From assembly GCF_900100955.1 (NCBI RefSeq), contig NZ_FNCC01000003.1, forward strand, positions 1-64,000: a DNA stretch of 64,000 nt. Reading direction: 5' to 3'. Origin of the DNA: Lentzea fradiae (lineage in GTDB: Bacteria; Actinomycetota; Actinomycetes; Mycobacteriales; Pseudonocardiaceae). The translations under genes and the position numbers were made by a program. Shown here piece by piece: positions 31,787 through 40,819 of this stretch (position 1 is the first letter of the stretch; every line of letters starts with the position of its first letter). The notes under the pieces were generated by a model that saw only the letters and a program-made list of their open reading frames with translations, had not been told where the DNA came from and did no database searches.

Positions 31787-33310
31787 CTACACCGAGCGCC
31801 AGCGGCGGGCCGCGGCGCGCAGCAGCGGCACGCGTCCCTCCACCGGCACGCTCCACAGCTCCGTCCCCGCCACGCCCCAGCGGCTCAGCAGGCGGTTCGC
31901 CGCGGCGAACCCCGTGGTGGCCGCGCGTTCCATCAGCGCCACCGGCAGGTTGATGCGCACCAGGTCGCCCGCCACCACCAGGTACTCGTCGGGTGTCGTC
32001 ACGCCCGGCCTGCCCGCGTAGCCGCCCGCCGGGAACAGCGGGCAGTCCGCGCGCAGCTCGTGGCGCTCGTCCACGATCCCGGCCCGTTTGGTCTCCGGGT
32101 AGACCTCGGTGAGCTGCTGCCACAGCCGCGCCCGCGCCGACTCCTCGTCCACGTCGTCGGGCAGCGCGTAGCCGTGCAGCTCCACGACGGACCCGCCAGT
32201 GCGGGCGGCCCAGGCCCGTGCCTCGTGCTCGTAGTGGTCGAGGACGCTGATGTTGTCGAGCAGGTCGTGCCCGCCCGTGCCGAGGAAGCCGGGCCGGTCG
32301 GCGTCGACCGGGAGGTCGAGCCAGTACCGCGACACCAGGAACCGCGGCGCGGTCTGGAGCGCGCCGACCTTCCGCCGCCACGCGGCGTCCGCGAGCGACG
32401 GCGAGGCGCCGACCAGTGAGCGCAGGCCGGGGACGTCCGCGGCGAGCACGACGGCGTCGGCCTCGATCGCGCCTTCGCCGATGGTCACCGAGAACCGCTT
32501 GCGCTCCCCCGGCAGCACCGACCGCACCTCGACGCCCGTGCACACGGTCGCGCCCAGCGAGGCGAGGTGCCGGCCGAGCGGCTCCCACAGGCCGTGCGGG
32601 AACGGGTCGGCGGCCACGTCGAACAGCAGGCCCTCGCCGGAACCGAGGAAGTAGATGTGGAACATGACCGCGAGCTCGGCCGCCGACATGCGGGTCGGGT
32701 GGGCGAAGAAGCTGCGCGAGAACACCTCGAACGCGAGCGCGTGCGCCGCCTCCGGGAAGCGGATGCGCTCCAGGTAGGTCGCCGCGTCGAAGTGGTCGAG
32801 CTCCTCGTAGACGCGCGGCACCGCCACGTCGAGCAGCGACAGCGCGGCGCGAGCGTTCACGTCCGGCAGGTCGCGCCAGCGGAACGTGGGGCTGTTGCGC
32901 AGGAACGCCAGCACGTTCCACGGCACGGTCGTCGGCAGCCCGGCGAACGAGTCGCGGGGGCCGGAGGCGTGCTGCAACGGGTAGTCGGGCAGGGCGACGA
33001 GCGCACGGCCGGTCGGGTCGACGCGCTTCAGCAGCGCCCGCAGGTTGTAGTACTGCCGGAAGAACGCGTGGAAGCCACGGGTCATCGTGACCTCGCTGCC
33101 GTCGGCGAGCCGGGTGCTCCAGCCGCCGGCCCGGCCGCCGAGGTAGTCCTCGCGCTCGCACAGCACGACCCGCGCGCCGCGTTCGGCCAGCAGCGTCGCG
33201 GCCGACAGACCGGCGATGCCACCGCCCACCACCGCGATCACGGGCGCGTCCCCGTCGAAGTGCGCTCGCCCGGCCGGTGCCGGTACCCGCACGGCCCGGC
33301 GGTCCCTCAC
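31787..33310 (-). CDS. crtU: Carotene desaturase/methyltransferase (isorenieratene synthase-like)
   Basis: This 507-residue FAD enzyme has VIAVVGGGIAGLSAATLL near 23-40 and the MTRGFHAFFRQYYNLR motif typical of CrtU/CruE enzymes that aromatise carotenoid end rings with methyl migration. GTG 33310 overlaps the TGA of the upstream methyltransferase gene (GTGA); a longer upstream frame is a shadow of that gene. It acts on beta-carotene in known pathways, which requires a cyclase that is not visible in this window. A second CrtI-like role cannot be excluded. Confidence 0.88.
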   Translation of the reverse strand: MRDRRAVRVPAPAGRAHFDGDAPVIAVVGGGIAGLSAATLLAERGARVVLCEREDYLGGRAGGWSTRLADGSEVTMTRGFHAFFRQYYNLRALLKRVDPTGRALVALPDYPLQHASGPRDSFAGLPTTVPWNVLAFLRNSPTFRWRDLPDVNARAALSLLDVAVPRVYEELDHFDAATYLERIRFPEAAHALAFEVFSRSFFAHPTRMSAAELAVMFHIYFLGSGEGLLFDVAADPFPHGLWEPLGRHLASLGATVCTGVEVRSVLPGERKRFSVTIGEGAIEADAVVLAADVPGLRSLVGASPSLADAAWRRKVGALQTAPRFLVSRYWLDLPVDADRPGFLGTGGHDLLDNISVLDHYEHEARAWAARTGGSVVELHGYALPDDVDEESARARLWQQLTEVYPETKRAGIVDERHELRADCPLFPAGGYAGRPGVTTPDEYLVVAGDLVRINLPVALMERAATTGFAAANRLLSRWGVAGTELWSVPVEGRVPLLRAAARRWRSV

Positions 33311-33993
33311 GACCGCTCCGGCGCGTGACCGAGGAACGTGTGCACGACGCCGAGCTGCAAGCCCGGCACGGGTGCGCTGCGCACGCCGACGAAACCGTTG
33401 CGCCGCAACCGGTCCCGCAACGCCGTCGCCCCGTCGAAGTCCATCACGCTGCGCCACAGGTAGGTGTAGAGCGACCGGTCGCCCGTCACGAGCCACCCGG
33501 CCGGCACGACGATCCCGCACAGCGCGGTCCACACCGCCGTGTCCACCAGCGAGTCGCGCACCGAGTACTCGTGCAGCACCAGCCGGCCGCCCGGTTCGAG
33601 GAAGTCCTTGACCCTGCGCAGGGTCGCGTCCGGCTCGGGCAGGTTGCGCACCAGGTAGGCGGCGAACACCGCGTCGAACGTGCCCTCGTCCACGTCCTCC
33701 GCCCGGCTGTGCACGAACTTCACCGTGGACGGCCAGCGCTTCCGCCGCGCCTGGTCGAGCATTCCCTCCGAGGCGTCGACGGCGACGATCTCCACGCCCG
33801 GCGCCGCCGCGACCAGTGCCGCCGTGGAGGCCCCCGTCCCGCACCCGAGGTCGAGCACCCGCATGCCGGGCTTGAGCCGCAACGCCCCGGCGGAGCGCCG
33901 CAACGCCTGGTGGTAGCCGGGGTTCAGCCCGACGAGGAGGTCGTAGCCGCGTGCGGCGCGGTCGAACTTCCCCGGTACCTCAAGCTTGTTCAC
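33307..33993 (-). CDS. crtT: SAM-dependent methyltransferase of the carotenoid locus
   Basis: This 228-residue class I methyltransferase has motif I VLDLGCGTGASTAAL near 48-62 and motif II/III residues VDASEGML and AYLVRNLPEP. It resembles UbiE/CrtT-like enzymes found beside crtU in Streptomyces. The frame opens at 34044, but GTG 33993 follows AAAGG and starts with the conserved region (NKLEVPGKFDRAARGYD). It is first gene of the crtT-crtU unit. Substrate (a carotenoid or quinone) is inferred from context only. Confidence 0.8.
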   Translation of the reverse strand: MNKLEVPGKFDRAARGYDLLVGLNPGYHQALRRSAGALRLKPGMRVLDLGCGTGASTAALVAAAPGVEIVAVDASEGMLDQARRKRWPSTVKFVHSRAEDVDEGTFDAVFAAYLVRNLPEPDATLRRVKDFLEPGGRLVLHEYSVRDSLVDTAVWTALCGIVVPAGWLVTGDRSLYTYLWRSVMDFDGATALRDRLRRNGFVGVRSAPVPGLQLGVVHTFLGHAPERS

Positions 33994-34077
33994 GTGCGCG
34001 CCTTTCCCGTTCCCGATCTCCCACGACGACCGTATGGGTGACACGGCCGATCCGCACGACGACGGGACCGGAAACCG

Positions 34078-34533
34078 TCAGGTGGCTTTCGAGATCGCGT
34101 AGTAGGAGTCGACCGTGTCGCCGTCGATCCCCACGTACGCGTCGACCCACCCGGCGGCCGCACGCACCAGCACGTCCAGCACGGCGTACGCCTGACCTTG
34201 CGCCAACGCCATCAACACGGACACGACGCGGCCGTTGTCCGCACAGGCCAGCCCGCTCAGCAACGCGGAGGCGGCGTCCACCGCGCTCTCCTCGGGCGGT
34301 GCGCCGGGGACCGTCACCGCGATCCGCGCGGCCGGGTCGAGCGAGCCGCACGGGATGCCCCGCAGCAGGATCGCCGCGCACGCGTCGATGGCGACCATCG
34401 TCGCCTGGTCGTCGGACGCCAGGGTCCGCACGACACCGGAGGCCCACGGGAGGTCACGCCGGTTCACGGCGCCAATCGCGGCCAGGGTCAGGTTCCTGGC
34501 CCGAGAGTCGTCGAGCAGCTCCATCGACGGCAT
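34078..34533 (-). CDS. Hypothetical actinobacterial protein
   Basis: I do not recognise this 151-residue protein. It is alanine-rich, soluble and probably helical, with segments like ATMVAIDACAAILLRG and VVSVLMALAQGQAYAVLDVLVRAAAGWVDAYVG. There is no signal peptide or catalytic motif. It lies upstream of crtT on the same strand with 84 bp between them, so co-transcription is possible. The 154 bp upstream (34534-34687) contain no gene and no obvious promoter. Confidence 0.6.
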   Translation of the reverse strand: MPSMELLDDSRARNLTLAAIGAVNRRDLPWASGVVRTLASDDQATMVAIDACAAILLRGIPCGSLDPAARIAVTVPGAPPEESAVDAASALLSGLACADNGRVVSVLMALAQGQAYAVLDVLVRAAAGWVDAYVGIDGDTVDSYYAISKAT

Positions 34534-34687
34534 GTCTCCTCTCCAGTCGTTCCCCGACCGGCATGTGTCCCGCGCACGTTCTGTCCGTCCACAACGCCGT
34601 CAATGGTCAAACGACCGGACGGGCCGTGCACGACGACCGGAGTGCGGTTCACCCGTCCGCAGCAGCGTGGACGAGTGAACATGGCCT

Positions 34688-35929
34688 TCATCGCGGACCG
34701 GCGGACCACTCCCGCGCCGCCCGGCGCAGCGCGGGCGTCACCCAGGCCGTCACGACCCCGCACAGCAGCACCGCGAGCCCGGCGGCGATCCCTGCCCGCG
34801 GGTCGCCCGCCGTCACGGACACCACCCCGGCGAGCCCGGCGCCGAGCGGCTGGCCGAGACCCCAGGCCAGCATCCTGGCCGTCGTGTTCACCCGCGACCG
34901 CAGCTCTTCCGGGCACACCTGCTGCCGGTAGGTGATGCCGTTGATCACCACGGCCGCCCCGGCCGCGCCCCAGTACACCGCCGCCGCGCACACCGGCAGC
35001 CAGTGCCCGCTCACCAGCACGAGCACGCCACCCAGCAGCGACGCCGGCAACGCCGCCAGCGCGACAGCGGCGTTGCCCCACCTCGCGGTCAGCCGCGGCA
35101 GCGTCCGTGCGGCGATGATCGCGCCCACACCCCAGCAGCTGAACAGAGCGGCGAGCCGGACGTCCCCGCGCGGTGCGATGCCCAGGACCTTGTCGGCGTA
35201 CGGCACCAGCACCGCGAAGTACGCGCCGGTCACCACCGAGTGCGTCGCGCCGACGAGAGTCAGCGTGCGGACCACCGGCTCCACCCACACGAACCGCAGG
35301 CCCTCCCGCACGTCCGCGACGAGCTCACCGGCTCCCTTGACCGGCCGCGGGTTCGCCAGGCTCGTCGTGATGGCCCGTAACAACAACGCCGACGCGACAC
35401 CGGTCAGCGCGTTCACCGCCAGCAGCGCCGCCGGGGCGACGACCGCCACGAGCAGCCCGGTGAGGCCCGGCACGACGAGCTCCAGCACCGTGGTGCGGCC
35501 GAAGACGACCGAGTAGGCGGCCGTGAGCCGTTCCTTGCCGACCAAAGCGGGCAACGCGCCGAAGTTCGCGGCGTCGAAGAACACGAACGCGGTCTGCGCC
35601 GCGAACGCCACCACCACGACGTGCGGAGCGGTCAGCACGCCCGCGAGCCACGCCAGCGGCACGCTCGCCAGCACGGCGGCCACGGAGAAGTCGAGCGCGA
35701 CCATCATCTTCCGGCGGTCGAGCCGGTCCGTGAGCGCTCCGGCGAGCAGGCCGAACACCAGGTACGGCAACGCCTCCGCCGCGGCCACCGCCGACGTCCA
35801 GCCCGCCGACCCGGTGAGCTGGTAGACGAGGACGGGCAGCGTCACGGCCGCGATCACGGCGCCGAAGACCGACAGCGTCCGCGCGTGCAGATAGCGCGCG
35901 AAGTCGCGACCTGCCGCGAAGTCCCCCAT
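34688..35929 (-). CDS. MFS transporter (EntS-like exporter)
   Basis: This 413-residue protein has about 12 TM segments and the MFS loop motif GALTDRLDRRKMM near 62-74. It belongs to the EntS/enterobactin-exporter-like branch often found beside secondary-metabolite genes, and would export a small molecule with proton antiport. ATG 35929 lies 7 nt after TAGGCT on the minus strand, a leaderless promoter. Substrate is unknown. Confidence 0.88.
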   Translation of the reverse strand: MGDFAAGRDFARYLHARTLSVFGAVIAAVTLPVLVYQLTGSAGWTSAVAAAEALPYLVFGLLAGALTDRLDRRKMMVALDFSVAAVLASVPLAWLAGVLTAPHVVVVAFAAQTAFVFFDAANFGALPALVGKERLTAAYSVVFGRTTVLELVVPGLTGLLVAVVAPAALLAVNALTGVASALLLRAITTSLANPRPVKGAGELVADVREGLRFVWVEPVVRTLTLVGATHSVVTGAYFAVLVPYADKVLGIAPRGDVRLAALFSCWGVGAIIAARTLPRLTARWGNAAVALAALPASLLGGVLVLVSGHWLPVCAAAVYWGAAGAAVVINGITYRQQVCPEELRSRVNTTARMLAWGLGQPLGAGLAGVVSVTAGDPRAGIAAGLAVLLCGVVTAWVTPALRRAAREWSAGPR

Positions 35930-35990
35930 GCCGCTCAGCCTAGGACGTTGCCGCCGCCGGTGGATCTTCCACGTGTGGCAGGCCCGCCCA

Positions 35991-36018
35991 GGGCTCTGGT
36001 GCGATCACACCAGAGCCC
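35991..36018. terminator. Perfect hairpin after the 36056 gene
   Basis: GGGCTCTGGTG and CACCAGAGCCC form an 11-bp perfect stem with a 6-nt loop, 38 bp beyond the stop of the leftward gene at 36056. Confidence 0.7.
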
Positions 36019-36055
36019 CGGGGGGTGGTTCAGGAGCGTGTCCTGTGCCGGGTCA

Positions 36056-36751
36056 CTACTTCTTCGAGGCGGCTGCTGCTGCTTTCTTGTGCGCGTCGTA
36101 CTGCCTCTTCGCCTCCAGCACGTCCGTGACCGTGCACCAGCCGTACGCGGCGGAGGTGGGGATGTCCCGGATGCAGATCATCTCCTCCTTGTTGGTGTCG
36201 GTGTTCGACGTCACCGCGACCGAGGTGAAGTAGTGGCCGGGCGTGCCCTTCTTGAAGATCACGCACCAGTCGCCGTACTCGACGCCGACGAGGCCGGGGA
36301 CGGCGTAGATGCCGGGTGGCGCGTTGGGGTCGAGCTTGCCCGCCGGGTACGAGGCGTCGATCACCGTGCCCTCCCACAGCTCGCCGACGGCCTGGTTGAA
36401 GGTGCGGTGTGCCAGGTACTGCCCCGGCTCTTCGATCATCATGCGCAGCAGGCGGGCCACCGGCAGCCGCCTCGACGTGTCGGCGGCGGGCTTGTCCGGT
36501 CCCCCCACGGGCACCCCGCCCGGGACCTGCTGCGGCAGCCACGACCGCAGCCACTCCGGCACCTCGATCGCGGCCATCAACGGCGGGACCACGTCCCGCG
36601 TCAGGAAGTCCGCCCATCGCTCGCGCTGGTCCCACCGGACCCAGTCCTGCCCTCGGGGCGCGGCGGGCACCGCGGTCGTGAAAGACCGCCGGACCGACTG
36701 GCGCACGGTGCCGCGGACCTGCGCGCGCAGTGCGAAGATCATCGAGGTCAT
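36056..36751 (-). CDS. Uncharacterised protein, coupled to 36748
   Basis: I do not recognise this 231-residue soluble protein. It has a positively charged N-terminus (RAQVRGTVRQSVRRS), a Trp-rich central part (WVRWDQRERWADF), a DUF-like core with YGDWCVIFKKGTPGHYFTSVAVTSN and a Lys/Ala-rich C-terminal tail. No signal peptide. ATG 36751 follows AGGAGG and overlaps the stop of the upstream small gene (ATGA), so the two are translated as a pair. A strong terminator follows. The big secreted protein at 37175 is next upstream but separated by its own terminator. Confidence 0.7.
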   Translation of the reverse strand: MTSMIFALRAQVRGTVRQSVRRSFTTAVPAAPRGQDWVRWDQRERWADFLTRDVVPPLMAAIEVPEWLRSWLPQQVPGGVPVGGPDKPAADTSRRLPVARLLRMMIEEPGQYLAHRTFNQAVGELWEGTVIDASYPAGKLDPNAPPGIYAVPGLVGVEYGDWCVIFKKGTPGHYFTSVAVTSNTDTNKEEMICIRDIPTSAAYGWCTVTDVLEAKRQYDAHKKAAAAASKK

Positions 36752-37047
36752 CGGCTGTCCTCCTGCGCACCGCTCGCGGCGAGCTCGGCGAGCGCCGCCT
36801 TGGTGTCCTCGGCGATCCAGAGCAGCAGCTCCTGCTCGCTGACCTGGGCCCACCGCGCGGGATCGGTCTTCGCCGCCTCGGCGAGACCGGCGGCGATGCC
36901 CGCGGCGATCCGCTCGGCCAGCCCGCTCGCGAGCGGCGGCTCGGCGGGCGGGCCGGCCTTGCCGCCCGCCACCGCCGTCTTCCGCGGGGTCACGTCGACG
37001 GCCTCGGCGGCCGTCCTGGTTCTCTCGGGTAAGGATGGCTCTTCCAT
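36748..37047 (-). CDS. Small uncharacterised helical protein
   Basis: This 99-residue protein has an N-terminal flexible part (about 1-35) and a helical part rich in Ala and Glu (GLAERIAAGIAAGLAEAAKTDPARW, here split: GLAERIAAGI then AAGLAEAAKTD). It may be a structural or adaptor partner of the downstream 231-residue protein, with which it shares an ATGA overlap. The start ATG 37047 is chosen by composition; no clear ribosome-binding site is seen. Confidence 0.6.
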   Translation of the reverse strand: MEEPSLPERTRTAAEAVDVTPRKTAVAGGKAGPPAEPPLASGLAERIAAGIAAGLAEAAKTDPARWAQVSEQELLLWIAEDTKAALAELAASGAQEDSR

Positions 37048-37135
37048 GGGCGCGAGTATGCCCGGGAGATGATCCACAGTCCATGAACGAGAGGGCATGC
37101 GCGGGGCCGTTGTGCGTTGCCCCGCAGGCGAAGTC

Positions 37136-37164
37136 GTGGCCGGGCCGGTGCTCGGCCCGGCCAC
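37136..37164. terminator. Perfect hairpin after the secreted-protein gene
   Basis: GTGGCCGGGCCG and CGGCCCGGCCAC form a 12-bp perfect stem with a 5-nt loop, 11 bp beyond the stop of the leftward gene at 37175. Confidence 0.75.
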
Positions 37165-37174
37165 GCGCACGGCA

Positions 37175-39487
37175 TCAGCCGAGCAGGCAGAGCAGCGAGC
37201 AGGCTTTCGCGGACGACCAGTCGCTGTACGCCCGCGTCCCGTTCACCGGCGTGTACTTGGCCTTCGCCTTGTTGGTCAGCGGGAACAACGACAGCAGCGC
37301 GTACGTCGAGCAGTGCACCACCTTCGACTCACCCGGCTGCAACGCGAACGGCCCCGTCTGGCAAGCCGGTTCCACGTCGTCGACGACATAGGCGTCCGTG
37401 ATCGCGATCGGGCCGTTGTTGGTGACGGTCACGCGCCAGTAGGCGGTCGCGTTCAGCAGCCCGAGGATGCCCACGGGCGCCTGCTTCACCCACGGCCCGG
37501 CACCGCCCGCCTTGCAGTTCGACGGCGTGTACGAGCCGCAGATCTCCTTGTTCACCACCACGTTCGGCGCGCACGCCGAGCCGGGTGCCACCTGCCGCGT
37601 CACGGTGTTCGACGTGAGACTGCCGGTGGCGTCCTCGGCGCCGGCCGTGTTGGCGACCGACGTGACCGGGCAGTCGGCGGAGATGGTGGTGCGGAAGCAC
37701 ATCTGCGGCGCGTCACCGGTGAACTCCACGACCAGTGACGGCTGGTTGCCGCCGCCGAAGTCGGACGCGTTGTTCAGCACGATCGTCGCCGTGACGGTGA
37801 GCGAGGCGGCCTGGACACCGCTCAGGTCGACCGTGCCGTCCGGGGCGAAACCCGGTGTGGCGACGGGGTTTCCACCCTGGTCGAGGACCGTGACGGTGGA
37901 CGCGCCGAGGTTCACGTTCGCCGGGGTGACGCCGGTGAGCCGCGCCCTGTCGTAGGTGACGGCGTGCGGTTTGCCGTCGCAGTAGAACTGCGCCGGGTTG
38001 AGCGACACGGAGGCGCCACTGCGCACGCAAGGCGACGCCCCCGTGTCAGGATCCATCGAGAACAGCACGCCCGCGTCGCCCAGCCCGATCAGGCAGCCGG
38101 TGGGCTCGTCGAAGGCGTAGCCGTAGTCCCTCGTGTTACCGCCGTTGACGTTCGGGTGGGTGATGCGCAGCGGCAGACCGGCGCACGAGGTGCCGGTGCT
38201 CCAGTCGTGGCACACCGCCGCGCCCTGGTACGGGCCGCCCCAGATCGGGAAGTAGCCGCGCACGCGGTCACCGGTGCGGACGACCTCCGGGTTGAACACC
38301 AGGACGCCGTTCTCCAGCCCGGCCGCAGCCACGGGGGCGGGCAGCGGAGAGCCGTCGACCGCGTAGCAGGTGGTGACGTTGACCCCCGTCGTGCTGGCGC
38401 ACACGCCGGTCTCCGCACCCGTCGTGCTGTAGGCGGTGTAGGCGTTGTAGATGTGGTTCCCCAGCGGCCCCACCGGTTTCGCGGCAGGCCAGCCGGCGCA
38501 CGCGGTGGTGGTGGCCGGGTCGAAGCAGCCGAGCACCGGCACGGTGCCGGAGGGCATCGACGACGACGCGAACAGCTTGCCCGCCGCGACGGCCAGCGCG
38601 CCGAGGTAGTACCCGCCGCTGTTGGTGAACGGCACGATCGGCGCGTAAGGCTGGTTCGCGCAGGCGCTCTGGGTGGCGAGCGTCCAGCACAGCACGTGGC
38701 CGGAGGTCGCGACGCCGTAGGCGTTCCCGTTCAGCTCCACCAGCCCGGCCAGCTCGATCGTCTGGCCGCCGCGGTCCATCAGCGGCCAGTAGCCGCAGTT
38801 GCCGGGCGCGGCGAGGTCGAGGCAGGCGACGCCGACCGACGTCGCGGTGGTCGCCGAGTAGTAGACGCGGTCCGGGTTCGCCGGGTCGCGGACGTACTGG
38901 GGTTCCAGCCCGCTCTGGATGTCACCGGCGCCGAACGGGCCGGGAGTCGTGCCGAGCTGCTTCGGCCACGGGCCGCCCGCGCAGGGCGCGTTGGTCGTGA
39001 GATCGGTGCACACCAGCTTCGGGACCGAGGGGGCCGCGTGGTGGTAGATGTTCCACGCCTGAAGGCTGCCGTCGGTGGTGCGGTGCAGGATCGGCGTGAA
39101 GCCGTCGCCGCCCGTGGAGCTCGCGCTGGCCTGGACGGGAGGCGTCAGCAGACTGGAGAGAGCGGTTCCACCGTTGCGCACGCCGGGATGCGTGGCGGTG
39201 ACGGTCGGTCCCTCGGAACCGGTCCAGCCCGGTGGTACCTGGAGCGAACCGGAGACGAGCGTCTGGCCGGCTCCGACGGTGTCGCTGATGGTCGCGGGGC
39301 CGTCGGCCCCGCTGGAGTAGGACACGACCCAGGTGGCGACGTCACCGTGGGAGGCGGGGTCGGACACGCCCTGCACGGACTTGGTGAGCGTGGAAGCGGC
39401 GGGCTGGGCGGACACGGGGGCGGCGGCGGTGACGGCGCTACCCGCGAGCACGGTAGCCAGCGCCAGCGCGGGCAGGCGTCTTCGCAC
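37175..39487 (-). CDS. Large secreted protein with DUF11-like domains
   Basis: This 770-residue pre-protein has a Sec signal (MRRRLPALALATVLAG, cleavage near VSAQPA at 28). The first ~100 mature residues and the last ~150 (VNKEICGSYTPSNC, AYWRVTVTNNGPIAITDAYVVDDV) resemble DUF11/conserved-repeat Ig-like modules. The middle is a repetitive beta-rich, Cys-containing region (each block has two Cys, for example LVCTDLTTNAPCAGGPWP and CFDPATTTACAGWP) that looks like a propeller. There is no LPXTG anchor or C-terminal TM, so it is released. Function unknown; a surface adhesin or binding protein is a guess. Confidence 0.8.
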   Translation of the reverse strand: MRRRLPALALATVLAGSAVTAAAPVSAQPAASTLTKSVQGVSDPASHGDVATWVVSYSSGADGPATISDTVGAGQTLVSGSLQVPPGWTGSEGPTVTATHPGVRNGGTALSSLLTPPVQASASSTGGDGFTPILHRTTDGSLQAWNIYHHAAPSVPKLVCTDLTTNAPCAGGPWPKQLGTTPGPFGAGDIQSGLEPQYVRDPANPDRVYYSATTATSVGVACLDLAAPGNCGYWPLMDRGGQTIELAGLVELNGNAYGVATSGHVLCWTLATQSACANQPYAPIVPFTNSGGYYLGALAVAAGKLFASSSMPSGTVPVLGCFDPATTTACAGWPAAKPVGPLGNHIYNAYTAYSTTGAETGVCASTTGVNVTTCYAVDGSPLPAPVAAAGLENGVLVFNPEVVRTGDRVRGYFPIWGGPYQGAAVCHDWSTGTSCAGLPLRITHPNVNGGNTRDYGYAFDEPTGCLIGLGDAGVLFSMDPDTGASPCVRSGASVSLNPAQFYCDGKPHAVTYDRARLTGVTPANVNLGASTVTVLDQGGNPVATPGFAPDGTVDLSGVQAASLTVTATIVLNNASDFGGGNQPSLVVEFTGDAPQMCFRTTISADCPVTSVANTAGAEDATGSLTSNTVTRQVAPGSACAPNVVVNKEICGSYTPSNCKAGGAGPWVKQAPVGILGLLNATAYWRVTVTNNGPIAITDAYVVDDVEPACQTGPFALQPGESKVVHCSTYALLSLFPLTNKAKAKYTPVNGTRAYSDWSSAKACSLLCLLG

Positions 39488-39714
39488 GAGCGTTTCCTTT
39501 CGTCGACGTGATTCGCGAACGGACGCCGACGTTAGGCCCGCTGGAGCACTCCGGCGGACACCTCACCCGCGTGCGCGGCGGAACTGCCCCTTCAGACCAG
39601 CGCGCGAGGGCGGAACACGCGGCCCGGCGGGTGTTTCCACATCAGTCTCGAATGGACTTTCACCCCTCCGGCCATAGCCCTGCCCATTGGACAACCTGAT
39701 GGGTGGAGGCCAGG

Positions 39715-40182
39715 ATGAGCCGGGTGGCACTCGACGCCGAAGCCCGTTCGATCGTCCTCCGCCGCTACTCCCAGCACGTGATCGAGCTTGTGCTGCTGGT
39801 GGCCGTGTCCCTGCTGAGCCTGGTGCCGGGGTTCTTCCTGGCGGCGGGTCTGGTGAGACTCGGGGTGCCGTCCGAGCACTTCGCCCTCCTGGCGGTACTC
39901 CCGATGGCCGTGGTGCCCCTGCTCGCGGTGGCGTGGGCCGAGATCTGGTACCCGTACCGGCACGGTGGCTCGACCCCGGCGATGCGCTGGCTGGGCATCC
40001 GGATCACGACGCTGCGCGGCGGCGAGCCGTCGTTGCGCGACTACTTCGTGCGCTGGCTGCTGATGGTGGTGGACGGGCTGCTGTTCGGACTCGTCGGCGC
40101 CGTGCTGATCGCCGTGACGCCGCGCAACCAGCGGTTCGGGGACATCGTCACGGGCACCGTCGTCGTGCGGCGCGTCACCTGA
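39715..40182 (+). CDS. RDD-family membrane protein
   Basis: This 155-residue protein has the R-D-D layout: an early Arg region (SIVLRRYSQHVIELVLL), TM segments at about 23-45 and 55-78, STPAMRWLGIRI and a final NQRFGDIVTGTVVV. RDD proteins are small integral membrane proteins, some with proposed transport roles. ATG 39715 follows GGAGG; an upstream ATG at 39703 is less well placed. It converges with the response regulator gene and overlaps its stop by 8 bp. Confidence 0.8.
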   Translation: MSRVALDAEARSIVLRRYSQHVIELVLLVAVSLLSLVPGFFLAAGLVRLGVPSEHFALLAVLPMAVVPLLAVAWAEIWYPYRHGGSTPAMRWLGIRITTLRGGEPSLRDYFVRWLLMVVDGLLFGLVGAVLIAVTPRNQRFGDIVTGTVVVRRVT

Positions 40183-40819
40183 GCAAGCCGTTGCGCCAGG
40201 CCCAGATCGCGGTCTCGGTGCGGTTGCGCGCGCCGATCTTGTCCTGGGCGTTGGCCAGGTGCGACTTCACCGTCGACAGCGACACCCGCAGCCGGGCGGC
40301 GATCTCCGCGTTGGTCGAGCCGCGGCCCACCGCGAGCACCACGTCGAGCTCGCGGCCGGTCAGCGGGGTGGCCGGCTTCGCCCGCCCGCCCGCTCCGGTG
40401 AAGTGCGCGAGCAGCCGCACGGTGACGGCGGGCGAGACCAGCGCCTCTCCCCGCACGGCCGCGTGCACCGCCTCGACCAGCAGCCGCGGCCGGGCGTCCT
40501 TGAGCAGGAACCCGCACGCGCCCGCGAGCAACGCCGCGTAGACGTTCTCGTCGACGTCGTAGGTCGTGACCACGAGCACCCGCAACGGGTCCTCGACGCC
40601 CGGCCCGGCGAGCAGCTCGGTCGCCCGCAGGCCGTCGAGCTTCGGCATCCTGATGTCCATCAGCGTCACGTCGGGGCGCAGCTGCCGGGCGAGCCGCACG
40701 GCCGCCTCCCCGTCCGCGGCCTCGCTGATCACCGTGATGCCCGGCTCGGCGTCGAGGACCAGCCGGAAGCCGGTGCGGACCAGCGTCTGGTCGTCGGCGA
40801 CCAGCACCCGGATCGTCAT
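40175..40819 (-). CDS. NarL/LuxR-type response regulator
   Basis: This 214-residue protein has a receiver domain (1-120) with the phosphoacceptor Asp55 in TLMDIRMPKLDG and a C-terminal LuxR HTH (about 150-205: LTGRELDVVLAVGRGSTNAEIAARLRVSLSTVKSHLANAQDKIGARNR, here in parts). It is the partner of the histidine kinase immediately upstream (stop and start overlap as TGATG). Targets unknown. Confidence 0.92.
   Translation of the reverse strand: MTIRVLVADDQTLVRTGFRLVLDAEPGITVISEAADGEAAVRLARQLRPDVTLMDIRMPKLDGLRATELLAGPGVEDPLRVLVVTTYDVDENVYAALLAGACGFLLKDARPRLLVEAVHAAVRGEALVSPAVTVRLLAHFTGAGGRAKPATPLTGRELDVVLAVGRGSTNAEIAARLRVSLSTVKSHLANAQDKIGARNRTETAIWAWRNGLLR

Noticed and set aside
30594..33161. 855-codon minus-strand frame across WhiB, MerR and crtU
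   Set aside because: It runs across three genes with recognised motifs and the convergent repeat; no domain in its translation.
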